Source: Cryptomeria japonica
Taxonomy: Eukaryota; Streptophyta; Pinopsida; Cupressales; Cupressaceae
Assembly: GCF_030272615.1 (NCBI RefSeq)
Contig: NC_081414.1
Span: forward strand, 340,110,502-340,174,501
DNA: 64,000 nucleotides
Direction of reading: 5' to 3'
Below the pieces are notes generated by a model. That model did no database searches. It was not told where the DNA came from and was given only the letters and a program-made list of their open reading frames with translations. The position numbers and the translations under genes were made by a program. Of the stretch, positions 10,423 through 21,230 are shown one piece after another (position 1 is the stretch's first letter; every line of letters begins with the position of its first letter).

Positions 10423-11076
10423 ATGGAGGATTCCAAATTCAAGGTCAAAAAGTTTAAAGGTCAGAACTATCAGTTATGGAAAATACAGATGGAGGATTAC
10501 CTGTATCAAAAGGATTTGTGGTGGCCATTGGAAGGAAAGGCAAAGAAAGTGACCATAATGTCAGATGAAGAGTGGGACATTTTAGATAGAAAGGCACTGA
10601 GATCCATTCGATTGTGCCTTGCACCATCTATAGCTTTCAATATAACAAAAGCAAAAATGATTGTACATTTGATGATGACATTGGCTAAGTTGTATGAGAA
10701 ACCCTCGGCTTCAAATAAGGTATTTCTTATGAAGCATTTATTTAATTTGAAAATGAGTGAGGGAGGATCTATAGCGAAGCACTTAATTGAATTTAATACA
10801 ATCACCAGTCAATTGTCTTCGGTAAAAATTACCTTTGCAGAAGAGGTTAGGGCTCTCTTGATTTTATGTTCTTTGCTAGAAAGCTGGAATAGCTTGGTTA
10901 TGGCTGTAAGTAACTCTGTCTCTGGTATAAATACTTTGATATTTGATGATATTGTTAGTGTTATCCTAAGTGAGGAAATGCAAAGGAAAAGCACAGGTGA
11001 GACTTCAACATCATCAAGTAGTGTTTTGAATGTGAAGAACAGAGGAGGATCAAAGGAAAGAGGAAAAGACCCTTAG
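10423..11076 (+). pseudogene. Gag of copia element D
   Basis: The first ATG (10423) opens 217 codons to a TAG at 11074-11076. The N-terminus KFKGQNYQLWKIQMEDYL is the hallmark DUF4219/UBN2 start of plant Ty1/copia gag, and LAKLYEKPSASNKVFLMKHL is the central gag helix block. Gag forms the particle shell. The frame continues after the TAG into a basic region and the zinc knuckle, so the full gag-pol was one frame. The TAG sits before NEKSRGKSKKGRSQSRGKK, and a point change is the simplest explanation. Confidence 0.88.
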
Positions 11077-11600
11077 AATGAGAAGTCACGAGGGAAGTCA
11101 AAGAAAGGACGCTCTCAATCTAGAGGAAAGAAAGATTGTTGGTACTACAGAAAGCCTAGTCATCTAAAAAAAGACTGTTGCTCTCAGAAAAACAAAGTAG
11201 GAGACAAAAATGAAAATGATAGTAAGGAAGCTAATATTGTAAGTAATACTTTACAAGATGCCTTAATCTTATGTTTGGATAATGTTAATGATTCCTAGGT
11301 AATAGATTATGGGGCTTCATTTCATGCTACACCCCATAGAAAATATATTTTCTAGATTATGTTCAAGGTGATTTTGGACAGGTATATTTGGGTGATGATG
11401 AGCCTTGTCAAATTTTTGCAAAAGGAAAGATAAAGATCAAGTTGTAGAATGGAAATGACTGGTTTTTGCAAGAGGTAAGACATGTTCCTAATTTAAGAAG
11501 AAATTAGATTTCTACAAGGCAACTAGGTAGTGAAGGTTGCATAGTTACCTTCTCAGATAGTATTTGGAAGGTCACTAAAAGATCATTAGTAGTATCTAAA
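11077..11600 (+). pseudogene. Nucleocapsid and protease region of copia element D
   Basis: A basic stretch is followed by a degenerate knuckle CWYYRKPSHLKKDC (about 11140-11181), where the second Cys is Tyr. The protease motif then appears as VIDYGASFHAT (about 11299-11331), with Tyr in place of the Ser of DSGA. Stops at about 11296 (TAG at the Trp of the expected DSWVID), 11353, 11444 and 11503 interrupt the frame. The protease would process Gag-Pol. With these changes no activity is expected. Confidence 0.82.
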
Positions 11601-11603
11601 GGT

Positions 11604-12614
11604 GTGAAGGTAGGCACATTATATATGTGTACTAGTAACACTTACTCTACTCTAGTTGCTACAGATAAAGTTACTGCAAGGACAGCAACAATAGATGTTG
11701 CAAGAACAGTTTTGATAATGTGGCACCATAGTCTTGGGAACATGAGTGAGAAAGGGATGAAAATACTTTACTCCAAAAATCTATTGACGGGACTAAAGAA
11801 GATTGATTTAGAGTTCTGTGAAAAATGTGTTTATGGCAAACAGAAAAGAGTCAAATTTCTCAAGGTTGGGAAAGAGAAGAAGAGTAAGAAGATAGAGCTT
11901 GTGCATTCATATGTATGGGGACCAGCTCAGGTATCATCTCTTGGTGGCTCTTGTTATTATGTTATTTTTATTGATGACTCAACCAGAAAAACATGGGTAT
12001 ATTTCCTAAAACAAAAATTACATGTTTTTGAAACTTTTAAGAAATGGAAAGCTTTGGTTGAGAATGAGACAGGAAAAAAGTTGAACTGTCTCAGATCAGA
12101 TAATGGAGGTGAGTATTGCAGCAAAACATTTGAAGATTACTGCTCCTTAAATGGGATTCGAAAGTAGAAGATAGTTTCAGGAACTCCACAGGAAAATGGT
12201 GTGTCAAAGAGAATGAATAGGACTATCATGGAACGCACGAAGAGCATGAGATTGCATCTTGGATTGCCCTTACATTTTTGGGCAGATGTTGTACATACTA
12301 CTATCTATTTGATAAATAGAGGACCTTCAACCCCTTTGGATGGTGGTATTCCAGAGGAGGCATGGATTGGTAAAAAGGTAAATTATTCTTTTCTGAAAAC
12401 CTTTGGTTGTGAAGCTTTTGCCCATGTTGATAAAGAAAATAGAACCAAGCTTGATGCTAAATCTCATAAATGTACCTTCATTGGATATGGGATAGATGAA
12501 TATGGCTATCAGTTATGGGATTTTGAAAATAAGAAAATAATTAGAAGTGGAGATGCTATATTCAATGAGAAGGTTATGTATAAAGAACAGATGCGGGAAA
12601 AGAAGCATGAATAG
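11604..12614 (+). pseudogene. Integrase of copia element D, catalytic residues altered
   Basis: The zinc-binding HHCC part is seen as WHHSLGN...CEKCVYGKQKRVKF. The core begins HSYVWGP, where the first catalytic Asp of HSDVWGP is Tyr. SDNGGEY keeps the second Asp. In ENGVSKRMNRT the catalytic Glu of the usual AERMNRT is Lys. A TAG at 12165-12167 falls at a Gln position (RQK) and a second TAG ends the piece at 12614. The C-terminal part keeps FLKTFGCEAFAHV and FIGYG, typical of copia integrase. It would insert cDNA if intact. Confidence 0.92.
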
Positions 12615-13394
12615 GACAAACAAGAATATGTGGTGTTGGATGAGATTCCTGAAAATGAAATGCCACAGGTACCTGATGCTCAACAACAATAGAATGTCCC
12701 ACAAACTCCTACAAGTGTTAGACATTCTACAAGGTCAAGTAGACCCCCTAAAAGATTTTCTCCTTCTTTGTATTCTATTTTATTAACTGATTCTGGTGAA
12801 CCAGAAGAATATGAAGAAGCAATGCAGGTGGATGCCAAACAACAGTGGGAGCTAGGCATGAAAGAGGAGATGGACTCATTGATGAAAAATAAGACTTGGG
12901 ACTTAGTCCCTTTGCCTGCAGAAAAAAGAGCCTTGCCTAAAAAATAGGTTTATAGGCTGAAGGAGGAGGAAGGAGGTCAGAAAAGATATAAGGTCAGACT
13001 TGTGGTAAAAGGTTTTGCACAGAAAAAGGGTATAGATTATGATAAAATATTTTCTCCACTTGTAAAAATGATTTCAATTAAAATTGTACTTAGTCTTGTG
13101 GTTGCAGATGATTTACATCTTGAACAATTAGATGTCAAAATAGCTTTTCTCCATGGAGATTTGGAGGAGGAAATTTACATGTTGCAACCACAAGGATATA
13201 AGGTCAAAGGTAAGGAGAACTTGGTGTGCAAGTTGAAGAAAATTTTGTATGGCCTAAAGCAAGCACCCCAACAATGGTATTTAAAATTTGATAGTTTCAT
13301 GGTTGAACACGGTTATCATAGATATCATTCTGATCATTATGTATATTTTAAGAGATTGGATAAAGGCAGTTGTTTCTTTATGTTGATGGCATGA
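12615..13394 (+). pseudogene. Reverse transcriptase, N-terminal part, element D
   Basis: From about 12800 the copia RT start is readable: EAMQVDAKQQWELGMKEEM, then VPLPAEKRALPKK followed by TAG at the Trp of the usual KWVYK. The core follows as VKGFAQKKGIDY, LDVKIAFLHGDLEEEIYMLQ and LYGLKQAPQQWY. A frameshift near 13375 separates this from the active-site motif. The Asp in LDVKIAF is kept. RT copies element RNA to cDNA. Confidence 0.92.
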
Positions 13395-14348
13395 TTGTTG
13401 TTGGGTCTAACATGTAACACATAAATGATCTTAAATAGAAATTAGCTAGGTCATTTTGTATGAAGGATTTGGGTGAATGAAACTAAGCAAATTCTCGGTA
13501 TGAGGATTACATGGAACAAGAAAAATAGAACCTGGAATTTGTCCCAAAGTGAGTATATAAAGAAGGTGTTGAAAAGACTTAACATGCAGGATGCAAAAGC
13601 AGTTAGTACACCTTTGGCTAGTCATTTCAAATTGACTAAGGAGATGTACCCAAAGGCACAGGAAGAGGTAAATAAAATTTCTAACATCCTGTATTCATTA
13701 GTTGTTGGCAGTCTGATGTATGCAATGGTATGCACAAGGCCAAATATTGCCCATGTAGTGGGAGTTGTGAGTAGGTTTATGAGTAATTTGGGTATGAAAC
13801 ATTGGAATGTTGTGAAATGGATTCTTCGGTATTTGAAAGGAACTACTACGAAGGCATTATGTTTCAAAGGATATAATGCTGCTTTGAGTGGATTTGTTGA
13901 CTCTGATCTGGCATGTGATATTGATTCATGGAGGAGTACTACAGGGTATGTTTTTACTATAGGGGGAACTGCAGTCAGTTGGATTTCTAGGCTGCAAAAG
14001 GTTGTTGCACTTTCAACCACTGAAGCTGAGTATGTTGCTACTACAGAAGCCAGCAAGGAGATGATTTGGTTACAATGTTTTCTGGAGGAATTGGGTCAGA
14101 CACAGGAGGATCGCCAATTGTATACAAATAGCCAGAGTGCCATTCATCTTGCGAAGAACTCTACTTTTCATTCAAGGACAAAGCACATTCAGCTCAGGTA
14201 CCACTTCATCCAGACTGTTTTGGAGGAGGGTCAGTTACGGCTTGAGAAGATTCACACAAGTGAGAATCCTACCGATATGTTCACGAAGGCAATTCCACAT
14301 GAGAAGCTAATTTCTTCATCAGTTTATGTTGGTCTTCTTGATTTATAA
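13375..14348 (+). pseudogene. Reverse transcriptase active site and RNase H of element D
   Basis: After the frameshift the active-site motif reads YVDGMIVVG (about 13379-13405); the last Asp of YVDD is Gly. From 13473 a long open stretch holds the RT thumb (LGMRITWNKKNRTWNLSQSE) and RNase H: FVDSDLACDIDSWRSTTGY, STTEAEYVA and YTNSQSAIHL. In the last block the usual CDS is TNS, so a catalytic Asp is lost. The C-terminus ENPTDMFTKAIPHEKL is standard. Stops at 13395, 13416 and 13438 break the join. Confidence 0.93.
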
Positions 14349-14481
14349 TTATGGAATTTATACCAGTCAAGTCCAAGTGTTTTATCCAGTGGATGTTGCA
14401 AGTACAATGGTGTCGTTTAGTATCAGTCTCCAAGTGGGAGATTGTTTGGTGTGGAGCCTGATCAGTCTCCAAGTGGGAGAT
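14349..14481 (+). other. 3' UTR and polypurine tract of element D
   Basis: The phrase CAGTCTCCAAGTGGGAGATTG occurs twice (about 14425-14445 and 14464-14484). The second copy abuts the 3' LTR and serves as the PPT. The first is a duplicated PPT. Confidence 0.8.
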
Positions 14482-14935
14482 TGTTGATATGTGGTGACTG
14501 ATCAGCAAAGTACTGTACACTCAACATGTATCCTCGATGGGGTCTGGGGCCAGGCCGGGCCAAGCCCTGGGAAAGCGAGCAAAACCCCCTACGAGGATTC
14601 GAAGGCAGCAACCCCCGAGAAAAAAAAAATAATCATTTTTGTTGATGAAAAATGACATTGTAATAAAACCCTAAAAAGGCCGACTTTGTTTGTTGCCCTA
14701 AAAATGCATGTTATAAGTAGTTGGGATACTTAAGGCATTGTAAGGTTGATGTACTATTTTTGTTGGATAATAAGAAAGATTGGATGGATGTGTATGATGG
14801 ACGTAACTCATTCTAGGTGAACCATGTTAAATCTCTATGTTATTTGTGTCCTATTTTATTTCTTTATCTTTTGTATTTAAATTTTCATATAATTATTAGT
14901 TCATATTTGCTTCGAATCTGCTTGAAACCCTAACA
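14482..14935 (+). repeat. 3' LTR of element D
   Basis: 454 bp, TGTTGATATG to CCTAACA, followed by the target duplication TGATT. It differs from the 5' LTR at many sites, mostly transitions. Confidence 0.92.
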
Positions 14936-14940
14936 TGATT

Positions 14941-15560
14941 GACACATGCTTAGTCTTTGAATGTTGCACCAGATTCTTTGGCATGTTAATAGCACTAGAA
15001 TTATCACAGTATATAATAGTAGGCTCATCATAGATAACTCTGATATTCTTCAACATTTATTTTGTCCAAACTACCCTAGTGCAATTGCTAGCAGCAACAA
15101 TGTACTTAGCTTTAGCAATAGATAAGGACATTGAATCTTGTTTCTTACTAGCCCATGAAACCAAGTTCTTTCCCAAAAAGAATGATCCACCAGTAGTTCT
15201 CTTCTGGTCATCAACATCACCAACCCAATCTGCATCAATGTAAGTACATATCATGAAATCATCATTCCTCGAATACCACAGACCATAATCCACAGTTCCC
15301 TTCAAGTATCTGAATATCCTCTTCACAACAGTGACATGACTTTCTTTCGGATCAACTTGATATCTAGTTGTCACGCACACAACAGGCATAATGTCTAGTC
15401 TAGTCTGAGTAAGATATAGCAATCCACCAACCATAGATTTGTATAAACTCTGATTAGATTTAAGAGATTCGTCATTTTTAGACAATTTACAACTACTCAC
15501 CATAGGAGTTCCAACCAGTTTGGAGTCATCTAACCCAAACTTCTTTAGAAATTCCTTCAC
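14941..15560 (-). pseudogene. RNase H and RT C-terminal part of element C
   Basis: On the minus strand an open stretch starts at 15560 (FLKKFGLDDSKLVGTPM). It carries the RT-RNase H junction LYKSMVGGLLYLTQTRLDI and RNase H blocks YIDADWVGDVDDQKRTTGG and ASKKQDSMSLSIAKAKYIVA, ending in a TAG at 15057. The usual STAEAEY appears as SIAKAKY, so a catalytic Glu is Lys. The continuation YDEPTIIYCDNSSAINMPKN lies at about 14980-15040. RNase H removes the RNA strand during cDNA synthesis. Confidence 0.9.
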
Positions 15561-15613
15561 ATACTTAGTTTGAGATATGAATATACCTTTTCCAGTTTGT
15601 GAAATCTACAAAC

Positions 15614-16194
15614 CTAAGAAAATTGCATCTCACCAATCATAGATATCTCAAATTTTGTATGCATATCACCAACAAACTTCATACTCAAGTTATCATCACC
15701 TCCAAAGATAATATCATCAACAAAGACTTCAAAAATTAGGATGTTATCATTTTCTATTTTAAAGTACAAATTGTTGTCAACAACACCTTTACTAAATCCC
15801 AATCTCAACAAATATTTATCTAGTCTAGCATACCAAGCTCTATGGGCTTGTTTTAGTCCATACAGAGATTTATTTAGTCTACATACCATGTCTCCATCAT
15901 CTAATAGTGAAAATCCATCTGGTTGCTCAATGTAAACTTCTTCCTCAAGATCACCATTCAAAAAGGCAGATTTGACATCCATCTGATATACCTTGAAGTC
16001 TTTATAAGCAGCAGTTTAATAGCTTCAAGTTTGGCAACTGGAGCAAAAGTCTCCTCATAACCAATTCCTTCTTTCTGAGAGTATTCTTTGCAAATTAGTC
16101 TAGCTTTATTTCTGATAGCTTCACTGACTTCATTCAATTTATTTTTGAACACCCATTTAGTACAAATAACATTCTTATCCTTAGGTCTAGGCAC
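15614..16194 (-). pseudogene. Reverse transcriptase core of element C
   Basis: Minus-strand pieces 16194-15958 ([31 protein letters not shown]) and 15982-15614 ([43 protein letters not shown]) are joined by one frameshift near 15990. The active-site motif FVDD keeps both Asp residues and the upstream DVKSAF Asp is present, so the RT core is chemically intact although the frame is broken. This is a standard Ty1/copia RT. Confidence 0.92.
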
Positions 16195-16432
16195 AAGTTC
16201 CCAAGTTTTATTCTTTTCAATCTAATCTCCTTCTTCCATATCTCTCATCCAATTTTCATTTTTGTAGGCTTCAGCAACATCTTTAGGTTCCACTTTAGAA
16301 ATCAAACATACTTCTTTAGCAACTAACCTTCTTCTAGTCATTACACCTTTATTCTTATCACCAATAATCTGATTTTTTAGAATGATCTAATCTTACATAC
16401 TTTGGAGTCTTCTGATCGTTCTAATTATCAGG

Positions 16433-17485
16433 TTACTGCACACCTTCACCAACAATAGCAACATCTAGGTTAACTATCTCTACTGGATCATTTTTCTTAG
16501 GCTCTTCAGTCTGAATAGGAGCTAAAACAATATGTTGTCCATCATAATAACCACATGCTCTGATCTCTTTTCCAAGGTTCTCATCCACCTTCACATTTAC
16601 ACTCTCAACTATCTTTCTCAATCTCTTGTTGTAGCATCAGTAGGCCATTCTCTTTGCAGAATATCCCAAAAAAATTCCTTCATCACTTCTAGCGTCAAAC
16701 TTTCCTATATCCTCATCTCTCTTGATATAAAATTTGCTACCAAATACTCTGAAATATCTCACAATAGGAACATGACCAAACCATAGCTCACAAGGAGTCT
16801 TACTGGGATCACTTTTGATGTGAACTCGGTTGAATGTGTAAACAATAGTGCTAATAGATTTTCTATAGTAGACCTTTGGAACATTCCCTTCAATCAGCAT
16901 AGTCCTTGCAGCATCCAAGATAGTTATGTTCTTCCTCTTAACAACTTCATTCTGCTAAGGGGTCTTAGGAGCAGATAATTGTCTTCTAATCTCATGCTTC
17001 TCACATAATGAATTGAATTCATCGAAACAAAATTCTCCACCTCTATCATATCTCAAACACTTCACCTTCAATCCAAACTCAATCTCAACCTTTGCTTTTA
17101 ATATCTTGAATTTGTCCAACACTTCTGATTTATCCTTCAAAAAGACAACCCACATCATCCTAGAATAATCATCAATTAGTAGCATAAAATATCTATCACC
17201 CTACACACTTCTAACATGTGTAGGTCCACATAGATCAACATGCACAAGATCTAGCAATCCATCTGATGTATATTATTTTCTTCTAAAAGAAATTCTTGTT
17301 TGCTTACCTGATTGACATTCCTTACATATTGGATTAGCAGGCTTAACAATATTAGGCAGGTCTCTAATAGCTTGTGTAGAATTGATCTTGATCATTGAAT
17401 CAAAATTTATATGACACATTCTCTTATGCCACAACCAACTTTCATCAATCTGAGCAATCAAACAGCTTTTCTCGCCAGCATTCAA
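16433..17485 (-). pseudogene. Integrase of element C, catalytic Glu altered
   Basis: Minus-strand blocks in order are WLWHKRMCHINFD and CKECQSGKQTRISF (zinc-binding part), LVHVDLCGP (first Asp), IDDYSRMMWVVFLKDKSE, YDRGGEF (second Asp), QNEVVKRKN and LWFGHVPIVRYFRVFGSKFY. The third catalytic residue, Glu in the usual VVERKN, is Lys. Stops include a TAG at the first Gln of PQQNG (about 16957) and a TGA at an Arg position before CYNKR (16637). The break between 16637 and 16621 is that TGA, not a gene boundary. Confidence 0.92.
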
Positions 17486-18237
17486 ATGAACATGTTACCT
17501 TCAATCTTAGTTACAGATATAATTTCTATATCGGAGGCATTTAAGATCTTGCATTTTCCATCTTTGAATTGTAGATCATAACCTTTGTCAACCATTTGTC
17601 CAACACTCAAAATATTATGCTTCAAACCTTCAACATACAAGACATCATCAGTGTTATGCTTACCATCAAAAGAAATAGAACCTCTCCCACTGATCACACA
17701 AGCTTTGTCATCTCCAAATCTAACTATCCCACCATCATATCTTTCCATGCTCACAAATTTGCTTTAATCATCGGTCATATGATGTGAACAACCACTGTCA
17801 ATTACCCATTCATATTTCTCCTCAAATTTAGTAGCTAAATCTTTCTCCTCAATAGCACAACTAGTGGAATCAATAGGTATAGGTCCATCTTCCTTAATGG
17901 CAAGGAACACAACTTCATCTCCTTTTGATTCTTCATCGGTAATACCTTCATCAACAGCATAATAACAGTTCTTCTGATTTCTATACTTCTGGTTAGGCTT
18001 GTAGGGCTTATCATACTTCTCATGCTTGTCATATCTATCATTCCTATCATTCTTATCAAACTTATCATGCCTATCATATTTAGCCATTCTCTCCAAGCAT
18101 CTAGAAGCAAAATGTCCTATCCTATTACAAGAGAAACATTTCAAAGGAAACTTTCCATCATACTTATCGACACCTTTAGGAAATATCTGAGCAATCAGTG
18201 CTTCAAGTTCATCTATCTCTCTCTCTTTCTCTTCCAT
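17482..18237 (-). pseudogene. Nucleocapsid knuckle and protease region of element C
   Basis: On the minus strand an acidic coil is followed by a canonical knuckle CFSCNRIGHFASRC (about 18109-18150). Next comes a low-complexity Asp/Lys/Arg/Tyr run (about 17990-18090, DRHDKFDKNDRNDRYDKHEK). The protease active site is WVIDSGCSHHMTDD (about 17764-17805) and ends in a TAA. The frame resumes to LSVGQMVDKGYDLQF (17482-17754). The protease motif itself is intact. The D/K/R/Y run expands a short 12-15 bp unit. Confidence 0.9.
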
Positions 18238-18959
18238 CTCTCTTATCTCTCTCTCTCATATCTAGATATTATGCACTCATCAGGATCATAATTCTTCTTA
18301 CCGGATACAGATGTAGATGCTCTAAATGCAATCTCAAACTTTTTGTGTGATTCTCCAAACTCACTCAACTTAAATACAATAAGCTTTCCAACCAGCATAT
18401 CTCTTGTCAGTGTAGTCACACTCTAGATCTCATCAATAGCAGCAACCTTATGTTTATAAGTAGGAGGCAAAGATCTCAGCACCTTAGCAAAAATTTCATC
18501 TTCCTCAATGGTTCCACTAGCACATCTGATACCTAGGACAATACCATTCACCTTACCCATGAAGGAGTGTATGTTCTCATCATCTCCCATCTTCAACATC
18601 TCATATTTTCCTTTTAAACTCTACAACTTAGCAACCTTTACCTGTTTATCACCTTCATACAGAATCTCAAGCTTTACCCAGATTTCATGTGCAATCTGAA
18701 GTCCCATCACATTTGTCATCTCAGAATCAGTTAGGGGACTAAGAAATGCTTCCTTCGCTTTAATATTATGTTCATCTTCCTTGATCTCATTAGAAGTAGT
18801 TGATCCATTTAGAGGAATAGTGTACGCATTCTTTGTAATCTTCCAGTAATCTTCACCAAGACATTTCAAGTGCACTTCCACTCGATCCTTCCATATAGCA
18901 TAGTTACTTCCATCAAATCTTGAACTATCCTTTTTAAAGATAACACCTTGATATGCCAT
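18238..18959 (-). pseudogene. Gag N-terminal domain of element C
   Basis: The ATG at 18959 (minus) opens MAYQGVIFKKDSSRFDG, then NYAIWKDRVEVHLKCLGEDY and IWVKLEILYEGDKQVKVAKL, followed by TAG at a Gln position (18621-18623). The frame continues with GKYEMLKMGDDENIHSFMGK and ends in a Glu/Arg coil (EREREIREMEE) after a GA-repeat frameshift near 18240. A second TAG lies near 18424. It is a UBN2/DUF4219-type copia gag, similar to the A gag at 6064-6435. Confidence 0.9.
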
Positions 18960-19001
18960 CCTAAATCTCCTCAAGAGATTAAGATTCTACCGAAGGACCT
19001 T

Positions 19002-19015
19002 GCTTTGATACCAAT
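19002..19015 (-). other. Primer-binding site of element C
   Basis: On the minus strand ATTGGTATCAAAGC directly follows the LTR end GCTAACA. It is the initiator Met tRNA type. Confidence 0.9.
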
Positions 19016-20267
19016 TGTTAGCAACAACTAAGAATGAAGACTGAGAGGGGGGTGAATCAGTCTTCACCAAAATATCAAAATTCATTACAAAAGATAGATC
19101 TAATAAACTATAGTAATAATAGAGATAAGAAAATTGAAAGCACAACACACAACACCAAGATTTTGACGTGGAAAACCTGGTTAAGGGAAAAACCACGGTG
19201 GGAACCTACCTACAATAAGATGATACTATGCACTAGTATGTGAAAATATTACAATGGGGAATGTACATGCATTTAGGCACACTTCCTAGAGCTCACTGCT
19301 CAAAATATAATGGCACTGAAGGCTACAATCTTTAAAGAAGTCTCACTGACTTACAAAAATATTTGAACTACAATATGGAAGAAATGAACTAAAAGAATAG
19401 CATCTCCAAATGCCTGATTACAGTTTTGGTTAAGCACAGATGCCTGCTTTGCAACACCAATCTCTCTTCAATCACAACACCAAAGGATGAATCACTTGTT
19501 CATACATAAACCTCTCTCTGATAATGTAGACACTACATCATTACCTAAATTACATGAATATATCACCTATATATACAAATCATCAACCTTGATAACAAGG
19601 TCAGCTAAACCCTCAACCCTCAATTACAAAATTACAACACAAGATACAAAGATTGACCACCAGACCAATATAATGGTTTACATAGCATAACATGGTCCTA
19701 ATTCAAATTCCCAAACTCTCATCTCCACCAAAAATCATGCCAAGATCAACCGCAACACGCTACATCACCAGGAAAACCACATAACATGAAAATCATCACT
19801 GGTTGATAGAAACCACCAAAAACTCACACAACAATCAATGTGGATCATCAAAAAAAATAGTACATGACTAAGAAACACCATCAAGCATGTTAGAATCATC
19901 AAGAACAACTGTACCAACACCACTTATCAAATCTTCATTCATCAACATCTAAAAGCTCAAGAACACAACCAATCAACAACTGTCATGAAGAAAGATAACT
20001 TGCAAAGCACCAAATCATGATCCATCTGAATGAAGATACACAAGACCATCCCCAACAATATACCAATAATTCAACAGAAGATCTCATCACACCAGAATAT
20101 ACCAGAGGATATACCGAGCTCTGCAAAACAGTGATTAGCAAACCAACACTACAAACCGGATCATAAGATCTTCCCAATCTACAATCACCGGAACAATACA
20201 CAGGAATATGTTGACATCAATGACAAAAGAATATCCTAGCAGCAACAATGACCAACAATATCCAATA
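19016..20267 (-). repeat. 5' LTR of element C
   Basis: 1252 bp. On the minus strand it starts near 20267 (TATTGGATATTG, where TG has become TA) and ends TTGCTAACA at 19016. A minus-strand TATA-like TATATATAGG lies at about 19567-19576. The target duplication GAAAT is adjacent at 20268. Confidence 0.9.
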
Positions 20268-20272
20268 GAAAT

Positions 20273-20525
20273 CACCTTGGTTCCTTGTACCATAGTGCAT
20301 CATATACAATGCTAAATCAAAGTAAGTACTCATTGCATGCTAACTTGGTTCTAAGGGTGCTCATGCTCCATGATCATTTCATACATATTATTTGTTGCAT
20401 TTGCATTCACTCCTCTATTCCTCCATCTGGATGGGGCATTTTCTTTCTCTCTATTCTTCGATTCAATGGTGTCTTATTTTATTCACACAGACACTATTCT
20501 AGTGCCACCATGAAGAGGGGCAAAA
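20273..20525 (+). other. 3' internal end and polypurine tract of Ty3-like element E
   Basis: No protein is recognisable. It ends in GAAGAGGGGCAAAA (20512-20525), a polypurine tract that abuts an LTR-like start TGTAGACACC. Upstream sequence continues at 7570-8176 across element C. Confidence 0.6.
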
Positions 20526-20880
20526 TGTAGACACCTAAATTTGATTAATTTAATTAATTGAATTTAGCTATCTTGAGTGTGCCTTTAATTAAAAAATTAT
20601 GCATTATTTAATTAATTAGTGTTCCCTTATTTTATCTAATTAATCTTATTAATTATGATATAGTTCTATTAAATCAATCAAATACCTAATTTGATTATTT
20701 AATTCACTTTTGTCCTTTCCTCCTAATAATCCCTCATAGAATTAAATAATTAAATTAATTAATTCCATTTCCCCACATGTCTCCTAACTTTAACCCTTAT
20801 CTAACCCTTCCTTTATCCTAACCCACCTAATTAACCATGGCTTTAGTCAATCCTATCCCTTATCCCTCATCATATATGTG

Positions 20881-21230
20881 CATTTCCTAAAATTTGGGGA
20901 AAATATCCCAAAAATCTTAAACTGTGGAAATATCCTCATTTTTTGAGGAACCATTTCCTAAAATTTGGGAAAAATATCCCAAATATCTTAAACTATGGAA
21001 TTATAGTTATTTTTGGAGGAACCATTTCTTAAAATTTGGGGAAAATATCCCAAATGTCTTAAACCATGAAAATATCCTCATTTTTGGAGGAATCATTTCC
21101 TAAAATTTGGGGAAAATATCCAAAAATATTTTAAGTCATGGAAATCTCCTCATTTTGGAAGGGAACCAAATTGCCTAAAATTTGGGAAAATATCCCAAAT
21201 TTCCTAAACCATGAGAATATCCCTATTTTA
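20881..21230 (+). repeat. 71-bp tandem repeat array in the E LTR
   Basis: The core CTAAAATTTGGGGAAAATAT recurs at about 20887, 20958, 21029, 21100 and 21175, giving a period of 71, 71, 71 and 75 bp. Each unit carries AAATTTGGGGAAAATATCCC and a TCCTCATTTTTGGAGGAA-like inverted repeat. The array lies upstream of the TATA-like element, so it may act as U3 enhancer-type repeats (inference). Confidence 0.85.

Larger units (their letters stand above)
9914..14935 (+). mobile_element. Copia element D, plus strand, nested in C
   Basis: 5022 bp with LTRs at 9914-10362 and 14482-14935 and the perfect target duplication TGATT (9909-9913 and 14936-14940). The order is LTR, Met-type PBS, gag, knuckle and protease, integrase, RT, RNase H, PPT, LTR. 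All domains are recognisable, but stops, frameshifts and at least four altered catalytic positions make it inactive. It inserted into the RNase H end of C in the opposite orientation. Confidence 0.95.
8177..20267 (-). mobile_element. Copia element C, minus strand, containing element D
   Basis: LTRs at 8177-9430 and 19016-20267 are flanked by the perfect target duplication GAAAT (8172-8176 and 20268-20272). On the minus strand the order is LTR, Met-type PBS, gag, zinc knuckle and protease, integrase, RT, RNase H, PPT, LTR, as in Ty1/copia. Element D (9914-14935) splits the 3' end of pol. Without D it is about 7.06 kb. Many stops and frameshifts are present, and the integrase catalytic Glu looks changed to Lys. 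It belongs to the same broad lineage as A and the same LTR family as F. Confidence 0.92.

Noticed and set aside
20881-21230. Regular repeats as a CRISPR array
   Set aside because: Units are contiguous diverged 71-bp tandem repeats inside a plant LTR, without short identical repeats and unique spacers.
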